Source: Viridothelium virens (lineage: Eukaryota > Ascomycota > Dothideomycetes > Trypetheliales > Trypetheliaceae). From it: 64,000 bases of DNA. A program made the position numbers and the translations under genes. Of the stretch, positions 19,574-31,400 are shown in pieces. How positions within the stretch are numbered: position 1 is the stretch's first letter; each line of letters begins with the position of its first letter. The stretch is from contig ML991780.1 in the NCBI GenBank assembly GCA_010094025.1, positions 186,001 through 250,000 on the forward strand, given 5' to 3'. The notes beneath the pieces were generated by a model. That model had not been told where the DNA came from. It saw only the letters and a list, made by a program, of their open reading frames with translations, and made no database searches.

Positions 19574-20694
19574 GATGTTTCAGAAACCCTGACAGTTAAG
19601 GGATAGCAGCAAGCACACGGGAGAAATTAGTACTGGGGGTATCTTGATACTCTTGCCATTGTGTTAAGAGAGGAGTAGATTCCTCTTTACTTATGAGCGA
19701 CGGTATGACTCTACTCCGCAAACCCTAGAAGACCTTGACAGGGTCTTTGAGCTGCAAGGCGTGGAGATTATCCACATAACCCCGCATCAATGGTCAGAAT
19801 TGCGTCGGTTAGCTAGCGTAGTGCGATAAAGCCACTGACCTGTGTGGCTGTTTCGTGGGCAGAAGTTAGAGTACAACGCGGTCTTTCCTAAGCGCAGAAG
19901 CCAACCCATACCGTATCGTGGTTCTCATCTCCACGTTCCATCGTCATGATTTCGCCAAAAGTACACGCGCAAAGAACAGAGTCGAAGCCTTGGATCATTC
20001 TGTTGCTGCCAAAAAGTGCTTGGACGAGAAGGTCGATGACATCAAGAGGATATTGCTTTTCTATGCACTTTTGTGCCACCTGAAATCCTTCTTGTGCCGT
20101 TGGAAGATACTGCCACGTTATCAGGATGTCATGAATCAAATCCGGAGAACCCACAAGTGCAAATCTCAGAAGTGTAATGATCTATTATGAATGTTCTAGA
20201 AAATGTCGGACTGCTTGCAATAGCTCGACAAGGTTCGGCGCGCTGACAGACGTACAAGCTTCCGTCGAATTTGTCCTTGTTCGCTCCTTATTCCACGTTC
20301 TGCAGTTTTTTGAAGGCGAAGATCATGTCACCGATTGACATTTACAGCCCTACCTAGGGATCATCATGAGTTGAGAATGCCACTTATGCGGCGCATGTGG
20401 ATTCACAGTGAGCGGCATCAGATCAGCGATGATCTTGTTGCAAAGGTAGAGACCATGCCCTGCGGCGAAGACTTCTAGACGTATGCCTTGTAGCTTCTGA
20501 CCATGACGCTTGAAACACCGACGTACATATCATGGTAAGTGCGACCTCCTGGTATAGTCATCTCGGATTCTCGTCTTTACCTTCTGTTTGAGCAGACCTT
20601 AGACATTTTAATACATGGGCTCGTTGCTTCTACTGGTATAGAAGTATATTTCGCGCTTCTTATTCCCTTCAATCTGAATCTCATCGATACCAAG
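19574..20694. other. Intergenic, containing a probable pseudogene
   Basis: Apart from the degraded coding-like stretch at about 19888-20510 (listed separately), the region between the MOSC gene and the small secreted-protein gene shows no features. Confidence 0.4.
19888..20510 (-). pseudogene. Probable broken gene of unknown family
   Basis: On the minus strand, protein-like sequence extends through most of this interval: a segment with GIRLEVFAAGHGLYLC and NKIIADLMPL, then one with NLVELLQAVRHFLEH, then one with IHDILITWQYLP and YPLDVIDLLVQALFG. The later two lie in the same frame but are separated by in-frame stops, with no good splice pair to remove them, and no start with adequate context was found. 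Composition and hydrophobic spacing look like real alpha-helical protein rather than noise. I do not recognise the family. It could also be a live multi-exon gene whose introns I failed to place. Confidence 0.35.
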
Positions 20695-21186
20695 ATGAAA
20701 TATTTTCCTATCTTCACCATTCTTTCTGCTGTCACCACTGTCAGTGCGGTACCGCACAACAAATCCAGGTCGCCGTTCGATGATTTCGCCTCGGATGTTT
20801 CGACAGTCTTCCCCATAGCTAGCGCCGAAGCTTCATCGTTGCTCAATAGCATGGCTAACGACGAACGAAAGAATCAGAGCAAGACTTTGGGCACTTACAT
20901 TCCCTCAACTTATAACCCCGGTGCCCATCCCTCGGTTTGGACTGGTACCTTTTCGAAAGAACATACAACAATTACCGTGACAGACAATGGCAATCAGATC
21001 ATAACTGGATCAACACAGCTATATACGACGATTACTGCGATAAATGGGCAGTTTTCGGGCACCTACACTGAACCAATAATTTCGGGAGTTGCAGGTGGGC
21101 CAGGAGGCGGGATCATGACGGCCCAGGGGAGTCCACCCACGACTGTACCCACAGTCCCTATGGAGAGTGGGACTTCGACGGCATAA
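20695..21186 (+). CDS. Small secreted Ser/Thr-rich protein
   Basis: The open frame reaches further upstream, but ATG 20695 starts a textbook signal peptide (MKYFPIFTILSAVTTVSA, cleavage after SAVP likely), giving 163 residues. The mature protein has no cysteines visible, a central stretch of alternating Thr and beta-branched residues (TTITVTDNGNQIITG, LYTTITAINGQFSGTY) that reads like beta strands, a Gly-rich turn and a Ser/Thr/Pro tail (PPTTVPTVPMESGTSTA) likely O-mannosylated. The tail lacks a GPI-anchor pattern (no hydrophobic end). Function unknown; a wall-associated or apoplastic protein is the reasonable guess. No family recognised. Confidence 0.6.
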   Translation: MKYFPIFTILSAVTTVSAVPHNKSRSPFDDFASDVSTVFPIASAEASSLLNSMANDERKNQSKTLGTYIPSTYNPGAHPSVWTGTFSKEHTTITVTDNGNQIITGSTQLYTTITAINGQFSGTYTEPIISGVAGGPGGGIMTAQGSPPTTVPTVPMESGTSTA

Positions 21187-21796
21187 GACTATCCAGGCTT
21201 CTTGATGCTCACTTTAAACGCTGACGTGCAAAACTTGTGGTCGACCCGAGTAATGGAAAAGAGTGAGGGAATGACAAGGAACTGGCTTCCTTAGTTTCAG
21301 GTAGACGCGTATGTCCTGTAGGGATAGAATTGGAATTTATCCACATAGTCTGTGAGGCAGAGTAGATGAGCTCGGAGCTCGCCTAGAGAAAAATTCATAT
21401 CCATGACAGCTTCAGCTTGTTATTGTGTGAGAACCAGTGGCTGATGATGCCTGATGGTGGCTGATGGCCTGACCGCCTTTCGAGCAACTTGTCTGTGCGC
21501 TTGGACAGAATCTCGAAACGAAACGCCAACCAAGTCCCTCAATCTTCTCAAGTCCTCTGCACTTCAACTCTCCAGCTGCTCGCGCACTTCAATCCCTCTC
21601 GTGGTGACTTTCACTATTCACTACGGGCCATACGTGTGCCTTCCTGTCAAGTCAGCCTCCGCCTTTCCCACACCTCGTCTGCGCGACCCAGGAACAAAGA
21701 AATCCCTTGTAAGACGTGTAAGCCCCAAAAGCACCAAACATCAAGGTCTCCTGAACGCACCGATTACTCTGTGTCGCTCCGTGACTTTCGCTAGTC
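21187..21796. other. Intergenic, eIF2A promoter and leader
   Basis: Contains TGATGATGCCTGATGGTGGCTGATGG near 21440-21466, a short imperfect tandem of CTGATGGTGG-like units, and a C/T-rich leader before the eIF2A start. No gene supported. Confidence 0.4.
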
Positions 21797-24375
21797 ATGG
21801 CAGAACCCACGCAACTTGCCTGTAAGTCGTCTCTTTTGCAAGGCTTCGAGTCCTGTAGTCTTCCAACTTGATATTAATTTGTATTCTCTGCAATAGATAG
21901 GACCCTCAAGGGCATTGGCATTTTCAATGCGGCTCCTGTGTATGAAGGACTTCCCGGGTTTCAAAGGCAAGCTACTTCTACCTTTCTCAAACGCATTGAT
22001 CTTCTCCCATACCAAAAACCGTCGAATAACCAGCTGACGCTTTGTCTAAGTAAAAGGCCAGAAGGCAACCTCCGCTGTTGTGTCTACTCTCCAGATGGCC
22101 GATTTTTCGCATGGGCGTCTCCTGAACAGTAAGAACAAAACCATAATGCGAATTGGAGGCCGATGCTGACATGTACAAACCCAGAGTCTCGGTCGTCGAC
22201 GCATCAACAGGCTATCTCGTGACTAACCTTCCCGCCGAAAACGTGTACGAACTCGGGTTCTCTCCACTTGGGACATTCATCATCACTTGGCAAAGACCCA
22301 GTAAGGATGGGGAGGGTAACGCCGTCAAGAATCTCAAGGTCTGGCGAACTATCGATGATAACGCTGGCGCCGGGGGGCAGCGAAGTGTCGTCGGTCAATT
22401 CGTCCAAAAATCTCAAACCGGCTGGAACCTGCAATACACGTCTGATGAGCAGTACTGCGCTCGCTGCGTCACGAATGAGATCCAATTCTATCAAAGTGGC
22501 GATTTAGGAACGGTGTGGAACAAGTTAAGGGTTGAAGGAGTTTCGGATTTTGCAGTAGCTCCTGGCAGCGACCATTCCGTTGCCGTCTTCATTCCAGAAC
22601 GAAAGGTCTGAAGCCAACGTCAAATCCATGACATAGCCAGACTGAGACAACTGACTTGAATATCTCAGGGCCAACCCGCTGCCGTCAAAGTTTACAAGAT
22701 ACCTCAGTTCGATACGGCGCTTTCTCAAAAGACATTCTACAAAGGTGACAAGGTTCAGTTCAAGTGGAATGACCTTGGCACAAGTGTCATCGTCCTCGCA
22801 CAGACCGAAGTCGATAAAACGAACAAATCTTATTATGGGGAGACTAACATGTACATTCTAAGCGCTAGTGGCGGCTTTGACTCTCGCATTCATCTTGGTG
22901 AGCAAAGCCACTCTGGGTTTGAATTCATAGTACGCTGATTTCGACTAGATAAGGAGGGTCCTATTCACGATGTTGCATGGTCACCTAATTCCAAGGAATT
23001 CGGCGTTGTATATGGTTACATGCCCGCCAAAGCTACTATTTTTAACGCTAAGGCTGTTGCTACTCATGACTTTAGCTTAAAACCGAGGAACACCATTCTT
23101 TTCTCTCCTCATGGACGATTTGTACTTGTCGCTGGTTTCGGGAATTTAGCCGGACAGATGGATATCTACGACCTCGAGAAAGACTACAACAAAGTGTGCA
23201 CTATTGAAGCCAGTAATGCAAGTGTCTGCGAATGGAGTCCTGATAGCAGGCACATTCTTACCGCAACTACCAGCCCACGACTTCGTGTGGATAATGGGGT
23301 CCGGCTTTGGCATGTTGGCGGAGGTATTATGTACAACGAGGATATGACTGAACTCTACCACGTATGTTGGCGTCCGCAGTCGCCTACAAAGCATCCATTG
23401 GAGAATCCTCTTGACCCTATCCCAACTCCACACGCATCGGCTATTGATTACCTTGGTAGGGTCAAGACTCCTTCTAAACCTGCAGGCGCGTATCGACCTC
23501 CTGGAGCGAGAGGAACTACAACGCCTTTACATTTCAAGCGTGAGGATGAAGGAGGGGCTGCTTTTGTAAACAATGGAATATCCTCTACAAGCGGCGGGAT
23601 CAATGGATTTGGCAAGCCGCGCAGGCGTGAAGTTCCAGGAGCGGAGGCCGCGGAACCGAATCTGCCACCAGGTGCTTCAGCAGAAGGTGGCGTCAGTCTT
23701 GCGGGCACGGGCGAGGGCAAGGACGAGGCGAACTTGAGCAAAGCGGCCATGAAGAACAAGAAGAAGCGGGAGGCCAAAAAAGCAAAGGAAGCTGAGCAGA
23801 AAGCCACTGCGCTGGTTGCAGGTGAAGGGGAGGCTGTGAATGGGACCGGCAATCATGGCGTCCCAGGACGCAGCCCAGAAAGAGGCCACAGCCGAAACAG
23901 GTCACATGGAGAAAATTTTCGAAGTAGAAATCAGAGTCAGAAGAGAGGTCAGTCAGAGGGTCCTGATGGGCAAAGAAGAGACCAAAGCAGGAGGCGAAAT
24001 CAATCTCAAAGACGGGACCAGTCCCGAAAGAGGGACGATGGCCGTGCGACAGGAGCAAAGATCAATACGCGGGCTGCAAATCAGAGTATCTCCGATGGCA
24101 ATGGTGTTCCAGCCAATTCGAAGATTCCCCAGGGATCGAAGCCTGCACCGGGACCGTCTGCAGTGCCCGCAGCACCTGATCTTACCGTGACAAGCCCAGG
24201 CGGTGGGAGTCCAGAAGAGAAAAGGGTGCGAGCTCTGCTAAAGAAGTTGCGTGCGATCGATGACCTCAAGATGCGAGTTGCTGCGAGTGAGAAGCTAGAG
24301 AATACGCAGCTGCAGAAGATTCAAACGGAAGATGGAGTGAGGAAAGAACTGGCGAAATTGGGTGTTCAAGAATGA
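21797..24375 (+). CDS. Eukaryotic translation initiation factor 2A (eIF2A)
   Basis: Five exons: 21797-21821, 21897-22128, 22185-22605, 22669-22897, 22949-24375; 777 residues. Joined, they read MAEPTQLAYRTLKGIG and continue through WD-like blades (CVYSPDGRFFAWASPEQ, FKWNDLGTSVIVLAQT, VAWSPNSKEFGVVYG, ILFSPHGRFVLVAGFGN, CEWSPDSRHILTAT) forming the eIF2A beta-propeller. The C-terminal third has a Lys-rich helix (AAMKNKKKREAKKAKE), then an unusual Arg/Ser/Gln/Asp repeat tract with RRDQSRRRNQSQRRDQSR, and ends in a conserved helical tail (EEKRVRALLKKLRAIDDLK). eIF2A binds 40S subunits and delivers initiator tRNA in alternative initiation. The donor of intron 3 is GTCTGA, weak but required by frame. 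Followed by eIF3k. Confidence 0.92.
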
Positions 24376-24871
24376 ATGATTTATGATCAATCTGTGCACA
24401 GAAACTTTGGTAAACTCAGAAGACTTCCAAATAGAAGGACCAGGGTGATCATGGCAGTGTATGGCGACTGGGTATACTTCATGTACTGCATTTCGCAGGC
24501 GTCTCGGTGATCCTTCTGACTGTTCAGAAAATGGCACAGGCCTTTCAGGAGCTGCCAGACTGTAGCCTTTGCATGAGCGACGCCTCTCCATGGTCTTTGT
24601 GATTTGCATTGATTGCGTGGCTACTTGAAGAGGTCCAAATAATTAAGTTCAAAAGGCATTGGATAGAAAATCTAGATCATCATCATCCAACACTCGTCCT
24701 TGAAAGAAGTACTATGAAATAGTATGAAGCTCATTCGATGGTTGAAGTCGGAAATCCTGGTCGCCGATTGGTTAAACCTGTCCGCAACTTTCCCGCACGC
24801 GAACTTCTAAAATATCAATCACCTCTTCGTATGCCTGAGCTCCAACAATTTCCGTGAACAGTCTCATAGTC
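24376..24871. other. Intergenic between eIF2A and eIF3k
   Basis: AT-rich 3' UTR of eIF2A and the promoter of eIF3k; nothing else seen. Confidence 0.4.
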
Positions 24872-25935
24872 ATGGGTCAGCCCTTCGACTACGCTCCCGA
24901 GAGGCCGGAGCATATCGACACTATCTTGGACGGCCTCGACCGCTATAATCCCGAAACCACGACTGTTTTCCAGGACTATGTGGCTGCGCAGTGCGAGAAC
25001 CAGACGTATGACTGCTATGCGAATCTGGCGCTCCTAAAGCTGTGAGTCGAGTCTCTGGTGTTTTGAAGGACCTCCATAAGATCTGGAGGAAAGCTTTCCA
25101 CCATGATGATCAAACATACCACACGTTTCCTATTACCTGAGGGCCTCGGAGCTTGAATCACTCCACCCTTTGAAGCAAGCCTATTAGCTCTATCTGAAAT
25201 CCTGTTCCCTCTAAGCAACCCTCCTGAACCCACCACCAAGTCCCTCCCCTTCCTCCAGCAAACTAACGCAAAAAATCTTCCGACCTCCAGCTACCAATTC
25301 AACCCGCACCTCACCCGCGACGAAACCATCACCAACATCCTCGTCAAATCCCTCACCGTCTTCCCCTCCCCAGACTTCTCCCTCTGCCTCTCCCTCCTCC
25401 CACCGCACATCCTCTCGCCGCTATCCGCCTCGCTCACGTCCTCCCACTCCAACCCCGCCGTCGGCGACGCGCCCCTCAGCGAAGCGGTTCAGAAGCTCGC
25501 CGTCCTGAACGCCCACCTCTGCGCCGCCCGCTACGACGCCTTCTGGAGCACGCTCGACGGCGACGACCTCTACGCCGACTTGGTCGCTGATGTCAGCCAC
25601 TTCGAGGAGCTGATGCGGGTGAGGATTGCGGCGGTGGTGAGTCAGGCGGTGCGGGAGGTGGGGAGGGCGACGCTGGAGGGGTGGTTGAATCTGAGTGGGT
25701 CCGGGTTTGAGCATTTTGTCGGGGAGGTTTGTGGGTGGGGCGTGGAGGGGGAGATGGTGAGGGTGCCGTTGAATAAGGAGAATGAGGCGAAGGGGACGGT
25801 GGTGAGGGAGAATGTGAAGTTTGATCGTGAGTTGCTTTCCTGGCTTGAGATTCGTCGCAAGGGACATGTGAGTGGCTGACTTTGGATACAGAATTCACGA
25901 GGGTGATACGGAGGGCGTACGAGCAGCCTGTATGA
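24872..25935 (+). CDS. Eukaryotic translation initiation factor 3 subunit K (eIF3k)
   Basis: Three exons: 24872-25041, 25291-25826 and 25892-25935, 249 residues. Exon 1 gives [16 protein letters not shown], near the start of all fungal eIF3k, and its end joins exon 2 as LALLKLYQFNPHL. Exon 2 carries the HAM and PCI-like helices ([20 protein letters not shown]). The short last exon completes [19 protein letters not shown]. eIF3k pairs with eIF3l in the eIF3 scaffold on the 40S subunit; it is dispensable in some fungi. The first intron is 249 nt, long for this genome. Third-position GC is very high in exon 2. The gene is convergent with PDCD2/Tsr4, with under 200 nt between their stops. Confidence 0.93.
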
Positions 25936-26130
25936 ACGCGCGAATTTCCTAAGAGCAATTCTTGGAGGTGAGATGCATGGTTGTACGGACGGCGTTCGGG
26001 GGTAGGGTATATACTCTAAATCTAGGGGTTGGGAAAAAAGCCATGGCGCTTTTCGAGCTTGACAGATTCAGCCCTCAAAATTGTGACATCAAATTTCTCT
26101 TCCGTCATCCGTGGTCTGCATGCACGTTTC

Positions 26131-27509
26131 TCATTTTCCGCGCTTCTCAACCACCTCCTCCCACTGCACCCCAACCCACTCCTCCAGCCAGCCCACCTCA
26201 CCCTCTTCGACCTTCGTCGCTTTTGGCATACAATCCTTTCCACAGACACCTAGAATGACCGTCCCCCAATCCATCCCTTCCAACCCCGTCTCTTCCGCCT
26301 CCAGCTCGGCAATCGCCTGGGGCGTTAATTGTACCTCGAACAATCTCTCCGTGCCACAATTCTCACATCTCGGCATCCCAGATGTACCTGGCGTGCCTCT
26401 ACTTTGCACTTTCGCATCCGATACCGTGCTGTGCGTCTGATACGGTGCAAGAAGCTTGCCCACTGGGTCAGACTTGTTGTATAGGAGTGGTTGACCTCGG
26501 AACTCATAGCGGAGGACTTGTTCTGGGTTTTGGGCGAGTCGATCCGCGAATTTCTGGAAGGTCTTGTCCAGTGTGGATTCGAAGGCCTCTTTATCTTCTT
26601 TACTGCTCCCACTCGTGCCAGACTCGGGCGTGTCGAATTCGTTGTCTATGCGGGCGGAGGCGGGGATGTTGGAGGGGTTCTCGGCCGAGAGGGTCTCGTA
26701 GTCGGCGTCGAGATGGTAAGTCGGGTACGGTGGCGGGAAGGAGGACTGTGATGGCCATGGTGTGGAAGGTTCTGCGGATTGGAACGCTTGAGGAGGTTGC
26801 GAGTTGATGCGCACTTTCGACGCAAATGTCTCCGGAAGGTCCGTTGTAGCTGTAGAGGGTTGTGGAGGCTGCGGAGGCTTAGTAGCCAACGAGCTACCAG
26901 AGAAGGGATTCGTGGCCGTGGAATTAGAAGCGTTGGCGAACGGATTCGATGTAGTTGAAGAAGTCGAGAAAGGGTTCGTAGGTACATTTGAAGAGTTTGC
27001 TGCTGAACCACCGCCAAAAATCGCGCTGCCTAGATTTGGCAATGGTGATGCCTCTACTGCGCTTCTCGTTTTGGGTTGCAGTTTCTTGATTTCTTCTTCT
27101 CTGCCTTGCCCAGGGGATATTCTAGTCCCTCGAAATCCTCTTATAGACCCATGTTTCCGTCGACATTGCCTTTGTCTGCAGGCCTGGATATGTATTCTCC
27201 TCTCATGCCCTGGGAAATATTCCGGCAAGTCGCCATTCAACTGTAGTAACAGCGACATGTTCTTGTTACAAATCTTGCAATTCGCCAGTGAGGCAGGCGG
27301 TGGATACTTGTCGTCGAGCCATGTCTGTCCCCCTCTTAGCGATCATTTGTCTGAGCCTCTGCCGCTGATAGACGTAGACGTACTGGATAGCCACCTAATT
27401 GGCTAATTTTGTCATCCGTAGGAATTTTCGAGGCATACCCAAGGAGCACATTCGTCTCCGTGAACTCGCCCTCGTCTGCCCCGGATGAGTCGCTGTCATT
27501 TGGATCCAT
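26131..27509 (-). CDS. TSR4: PDCD2/Tsr4-like protein, 40S ribosomal protein chaperone family
   Basis: Two exons: 27509-27384 and 27324-26131 (59-nt intron), 439 residues. The join restores LGGYPTWLDDKYPPPASLANCKIC, the PDCD2 N-terminal hallmark, followed by NMSLLLQLNGDLPEYFPGHERR and a Cys-rich zinc-binding part (CRQRQCRRKHGSIRGFRGTR). The middle, residues 120-210, is Asn/Ser/Phe-rich and disordered. The C-terminal PDCD2_C domain has YEFRGQPLLYN, PRCENCGTERLFEVQLTPQ and MDWGTVILGVCGKDC. Family members bind newly made uS5 (Rps2) cotranslationally and are needed for 20S pre-rRNA processing; that role is taken from yeast Tsr4 and animal PDCD2. Sits next to two translation factor genes. Confidence 0.9.
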
Positions 27510-28436
27510 AGTGTTTGATGTAAGTGGTTGTGCCTCTATTGCGATAGGTAACGAAATAATGTTGTTGCCATTCGCCGAGCCCCGCCTCTATACTCCGCCG
27601 TAGCCTTGAAGATTTTGACAAAGATCCAAGATTTCAATTTGGGGGGGGCACGACGACAACGAGGAGTTCTTGAGGATAATTTATATGCGATTCTGTCCTC
27701 GCATGATACTATCACTTGGTCATATCTATCTTTTCAATTGAGCGTTGTTGATGATGGTGCAGTTGACGGAAGTTGGTATGGGAGGAGAACTGGCCAACAA
27801 GGCAAATGGTCTTTTTGCGTAACCGTAATGAGTAAACAATGACGTACCTCGGGTCAAAGGTCTCCGAACCTTACTATCGCTCACCTGTCATATCGGTGAG
27901 ATCCACCAAGCTAACACAGCAACAGTCCCGTCAGTAATTGTGAGAGTGACTAGTCTTAATACCAGACCAAATGCTAGAATCCTCGAAAAAAATGAAGATC
28001 ATAATTCTTCACACCTCCATCGCAAGCTCCGAAGCACGTGCGGAAGCTCCTTAGTGCTTAGATTAAACTGAGTCTACTTGATCTTGTGTGTAGCTGCACT
28101 TGAAGACAGTCGTATCAAGAGCTAAGGGCTCCATTAAATTCAATCAGCACTCTGCCTTCTGTAGATCTAATCCTGCCTTTTGACTCGCCACCGAGTTAGG
28201 TCAGTGGTCTCCATGATACTGATCTCGTTCTGAACTTCTTCCCCTTTGTGGACATGCCTGTCAATCGTCGAAGCTACAAAGCCACGTGAACGACTAGATG
28301 AATAGCACTACTCATACACTATTTACCATGCATCCCTGACGATAGTAACATACTGCGAGAAGGGTATATTCCTACCATGAGGCCTAGACGCCTTGCTCCA
28401 ACCCTGCGTGCCCTGGTATCTAACCCCCCAGCTCGT
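27510..28436. other. Intergenic upstream of PDCD2/Tsr4 and downstream of TAF5
   Basis: No gene recognised. It contains a G7 run near 27640 and short frames without motifs. The TAF5 stop lies at its right edge. Confidence 0.4.
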
Positions 28437-31400
28437 TTACGGCAAGTACACTCCTCCCGCCATGACCAAATTCATCCGCGTAAACTCCACCTTATATACC
28501 GGACTCTTCTTCGTGGGAAACACACTGATTTGATCCGACGAAACCACCACATCCTTCCCCTTCGTCTTCTTCTGCCCCCCCGCTCCCGCCCCCCCGGGCG
28601 CCGCATCTCCCACCTTCCCTACGGCCCCAGCCCCCGCCGTCGTCGCATCCGCACTCGCCTTTCCCCCCGCTGCCCCGCTGCCCGGCTGCGCACTAATCGA
28701 ATCCGGCGTCTGCATCAGCACATCCCAGACGCGGACGGTGTGGTCCGCGCCCGCCGACACCAGCACGCTGCTCTCGACGCTCCAGGCGAGGCTCCAGACG
28801 CCGCCCTTCGCATGGCCTCGCAGGCGCTTGAGGCGTCGTCCCGACGAGAGATCCCATAGTATGATAGCCCCGCCTTCATCGGCCGACGCGAGCAGGCGTC
28901 CCGAGGGCGCGACTGCGACGGCAGTGACGAACGCAGTGTGGCCTGTGAAGAGGCGGACGGGCGTGCCGCGGGCGACGTCCCACAGGCGGACGGTCTTGTC
29001 GTTGGAGCCTGTGACGAGGTAGGAGCCGTTGGGGTGCCAGGCGAGGCAGTCGACGTCGCCGTCGTGGCCGGCGAAGATGCGGAGCGGTGCGATGTGGTCG
29101 GAGGACCAGAGGCGAGCGGTGCGGTCGTGGCTGGCGGACGCGAAGTAGTAGCCGAAAGGACCCCAGGAGAGGTCCCAGATCGGCGCGTCGTGGCCTTTGT
29201 AGGCGACGAGGCAGGTCCAGGTGTCGAGGGACCAGAGGCGGATGGATTTGTCGGCGGAGCTGGAGAGGAGGACTCGGGGAGATGTGGCGTTGGCGGGACT
29301 GTCTAAAGGAGTGGGGTCGGGTTCAGAGGTCGAGGGCGCAAAGGAAAGAGCATAGACGGGTGCAGAGTGGCCGATGAGGCGTTTTGAGGCGGACGGAGGT
29401 GGGTTTGGGTTGGTAGAGGTGGGTGCGGAAGGAAGAGGCGAGCCGTCAATGGACCAGATGCGGATATACGATTCGGAGGTTCCGACCGCGACAAGCTTGA
29501 GATCGCCAGAGAATTCGATACAGTTGATACTATCCAGACATTAGCGATACTGCTCACCATAAGTTGTGAAAGGCAGAGGCGCACCTGTCAAAGGTGTTGT
29601 GGAATGTATGCATCACAACACTGACACCAGGACCGACCCCACCAGTGCGCCCGGGAATTGGGAATCTGTCTCGATTTTCTTTAATTTTCTGGACTTCCAT
29701 CATGACGTCGCGCTGAGTTGATGGAGGGAGCGGGACTGCGTCGCGGTTCGGCGTATCGTCGTCAGGCTCTCGCTTAATGGTTTTCTCAAGTTCCTCGACT
29801 AGGGTGTTACGACCAGCAACCGGAGGATTTTTGGCATCCTCCTTTTCCAAGTCCGCACGAACATCTTCCATCAGGTCACTTTCCCGTTGAGCAGGGCCAA
29901 GCTGCACCTTAGGCAAAACCTCGGGAGCATTAAGTGAAGTATTCGCAGAACCTGGGTGATGTCCTGGGATACCCTCATCTTCAGCTGGCATTTCTTGTTC
30001 AGTACTTCCTCGATGCAACATGGCTGATATGCTGTATTCACTGGACGCTTTAGCTCGGTCTATAGTCATGATGTTCATGTGACTTTGCATGATGTTCATG
30101 ATGATCTTTCCGCCTTCTTCGAGATGGCTCTCTAGAAACTGCAAGAGACTGTGAAACGCCATCATGGTTATGGATAGTCTGTATTTATTGTTGCGATAAA
30201 GTTTGGCGATCTCACTTGCTTGGATATGTTCCGGAAGTGTTATCCTCGAAAGTGCGCGAAGGTCTTCACTGTGTTCTCGTGTAAACATTTCATGATAAGT
30301 CTCAAAGAACTTTTCCGCGTCTCTAGGGTAGTAGTCGGCCACGAGATCGAGGAGACAGTAAGCAAATGTGGGCCACAGAAGTCGTAATAATTCGCCCTTG
30401 TATATCTCAAGGTTGTCGTCGAGTACCCATCCCTTAATTAGATCTAATAGGTACAGTTAGCACATTGCGGTTATTGCTAGAGAATGACAACTTACTGAAG
30501 GATCTGAAATACTTGTTGCCCCCTTCTTCTTCCAGCTTTTGAAAAACCGGCTTTCCCTCTGGATCTTGGTGGGCTGACTCGCGGCGAAGCATAGACTCGG
30601 TCTTAGCGTAGCCTTTCTTATTCAAGTACTCGAGCACCTACACCATGAGAGGGATTGTTAGCGAGCTCCCATATTGAGACAGAGTTGTGCGATTGCGTTG
30701 CGCGATATGGACAGGTTTTTCGTTCGGAGAACTTGATGAAACATAGAGGGCTATCTACAAAGAAATCCCGAGGAAAGAATCGGCAGGCTGAGCCCAAGAA
30801 ACACATCCATGTCGGACTTTGTTCGGAAATGCACATCAGTTGAAGGGCTTTACTCTGGAAAGAAGACGTGGCCTTCCAATCCGTTTTCTCGTTTGGCATA
30901 CCAGTTTGAAAGGTTCTGCCGTGACACGACCTTGCGATGCCACCCAATTTACTTCCGGTAGACGGCGTTGGCCTGATTCGAGTGCTTTGGGCCCATGGGC
31001 TGCTGTACGTGCGCCTCTAGTGCTGCTAATCTGTCCATGTTGGCTGCCACTTCGCGATTCCGGGACTTTCTTTCTGGCGAAGAGCTGATGATACTTCTCC
31101 CATCTGTCTTGATAAGTTTGGTGAGGACAGACATAACCAGGATCCCGTGGAGATGGTAATTGCTGATGAATGAAGTGGCGCTTCGAAGAACTATTTCCAG
31201 AGGGCTCATCGATCCTGGTATTGCTGTCGCTACACGTGACTGGCTCTGGGTGTGTCGAACTTGAACTCCATTCCGGTAGATTTTGGGTTGTTGCCCTCGA
31301 TGGCCTTGGTCGATTTGCCATTATTAAGACTCAGGATGTTGGGTCGTATACTGGAATGAGGACTCTTGCTGCCAATCTATTCGATACCTTGAGTGAAGGG

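Noticed and set aside
12724-21186. A secondary-metabolite or catabolic gene cluster around the hydrolases
   Set aside because: No polyketide synthase, NRPS, terpene synthase, P450, transporter or cluster regulator is present; the hydrolases have unrelated substrates and ordinary spacing.
28377-29377. Plus-strand frames up to 160 codons, Arg- and Ala-rich
   Set aside because: Antisense to the GC-rich WD40 exon of TAF5; the minus strand has clear WD repeats.
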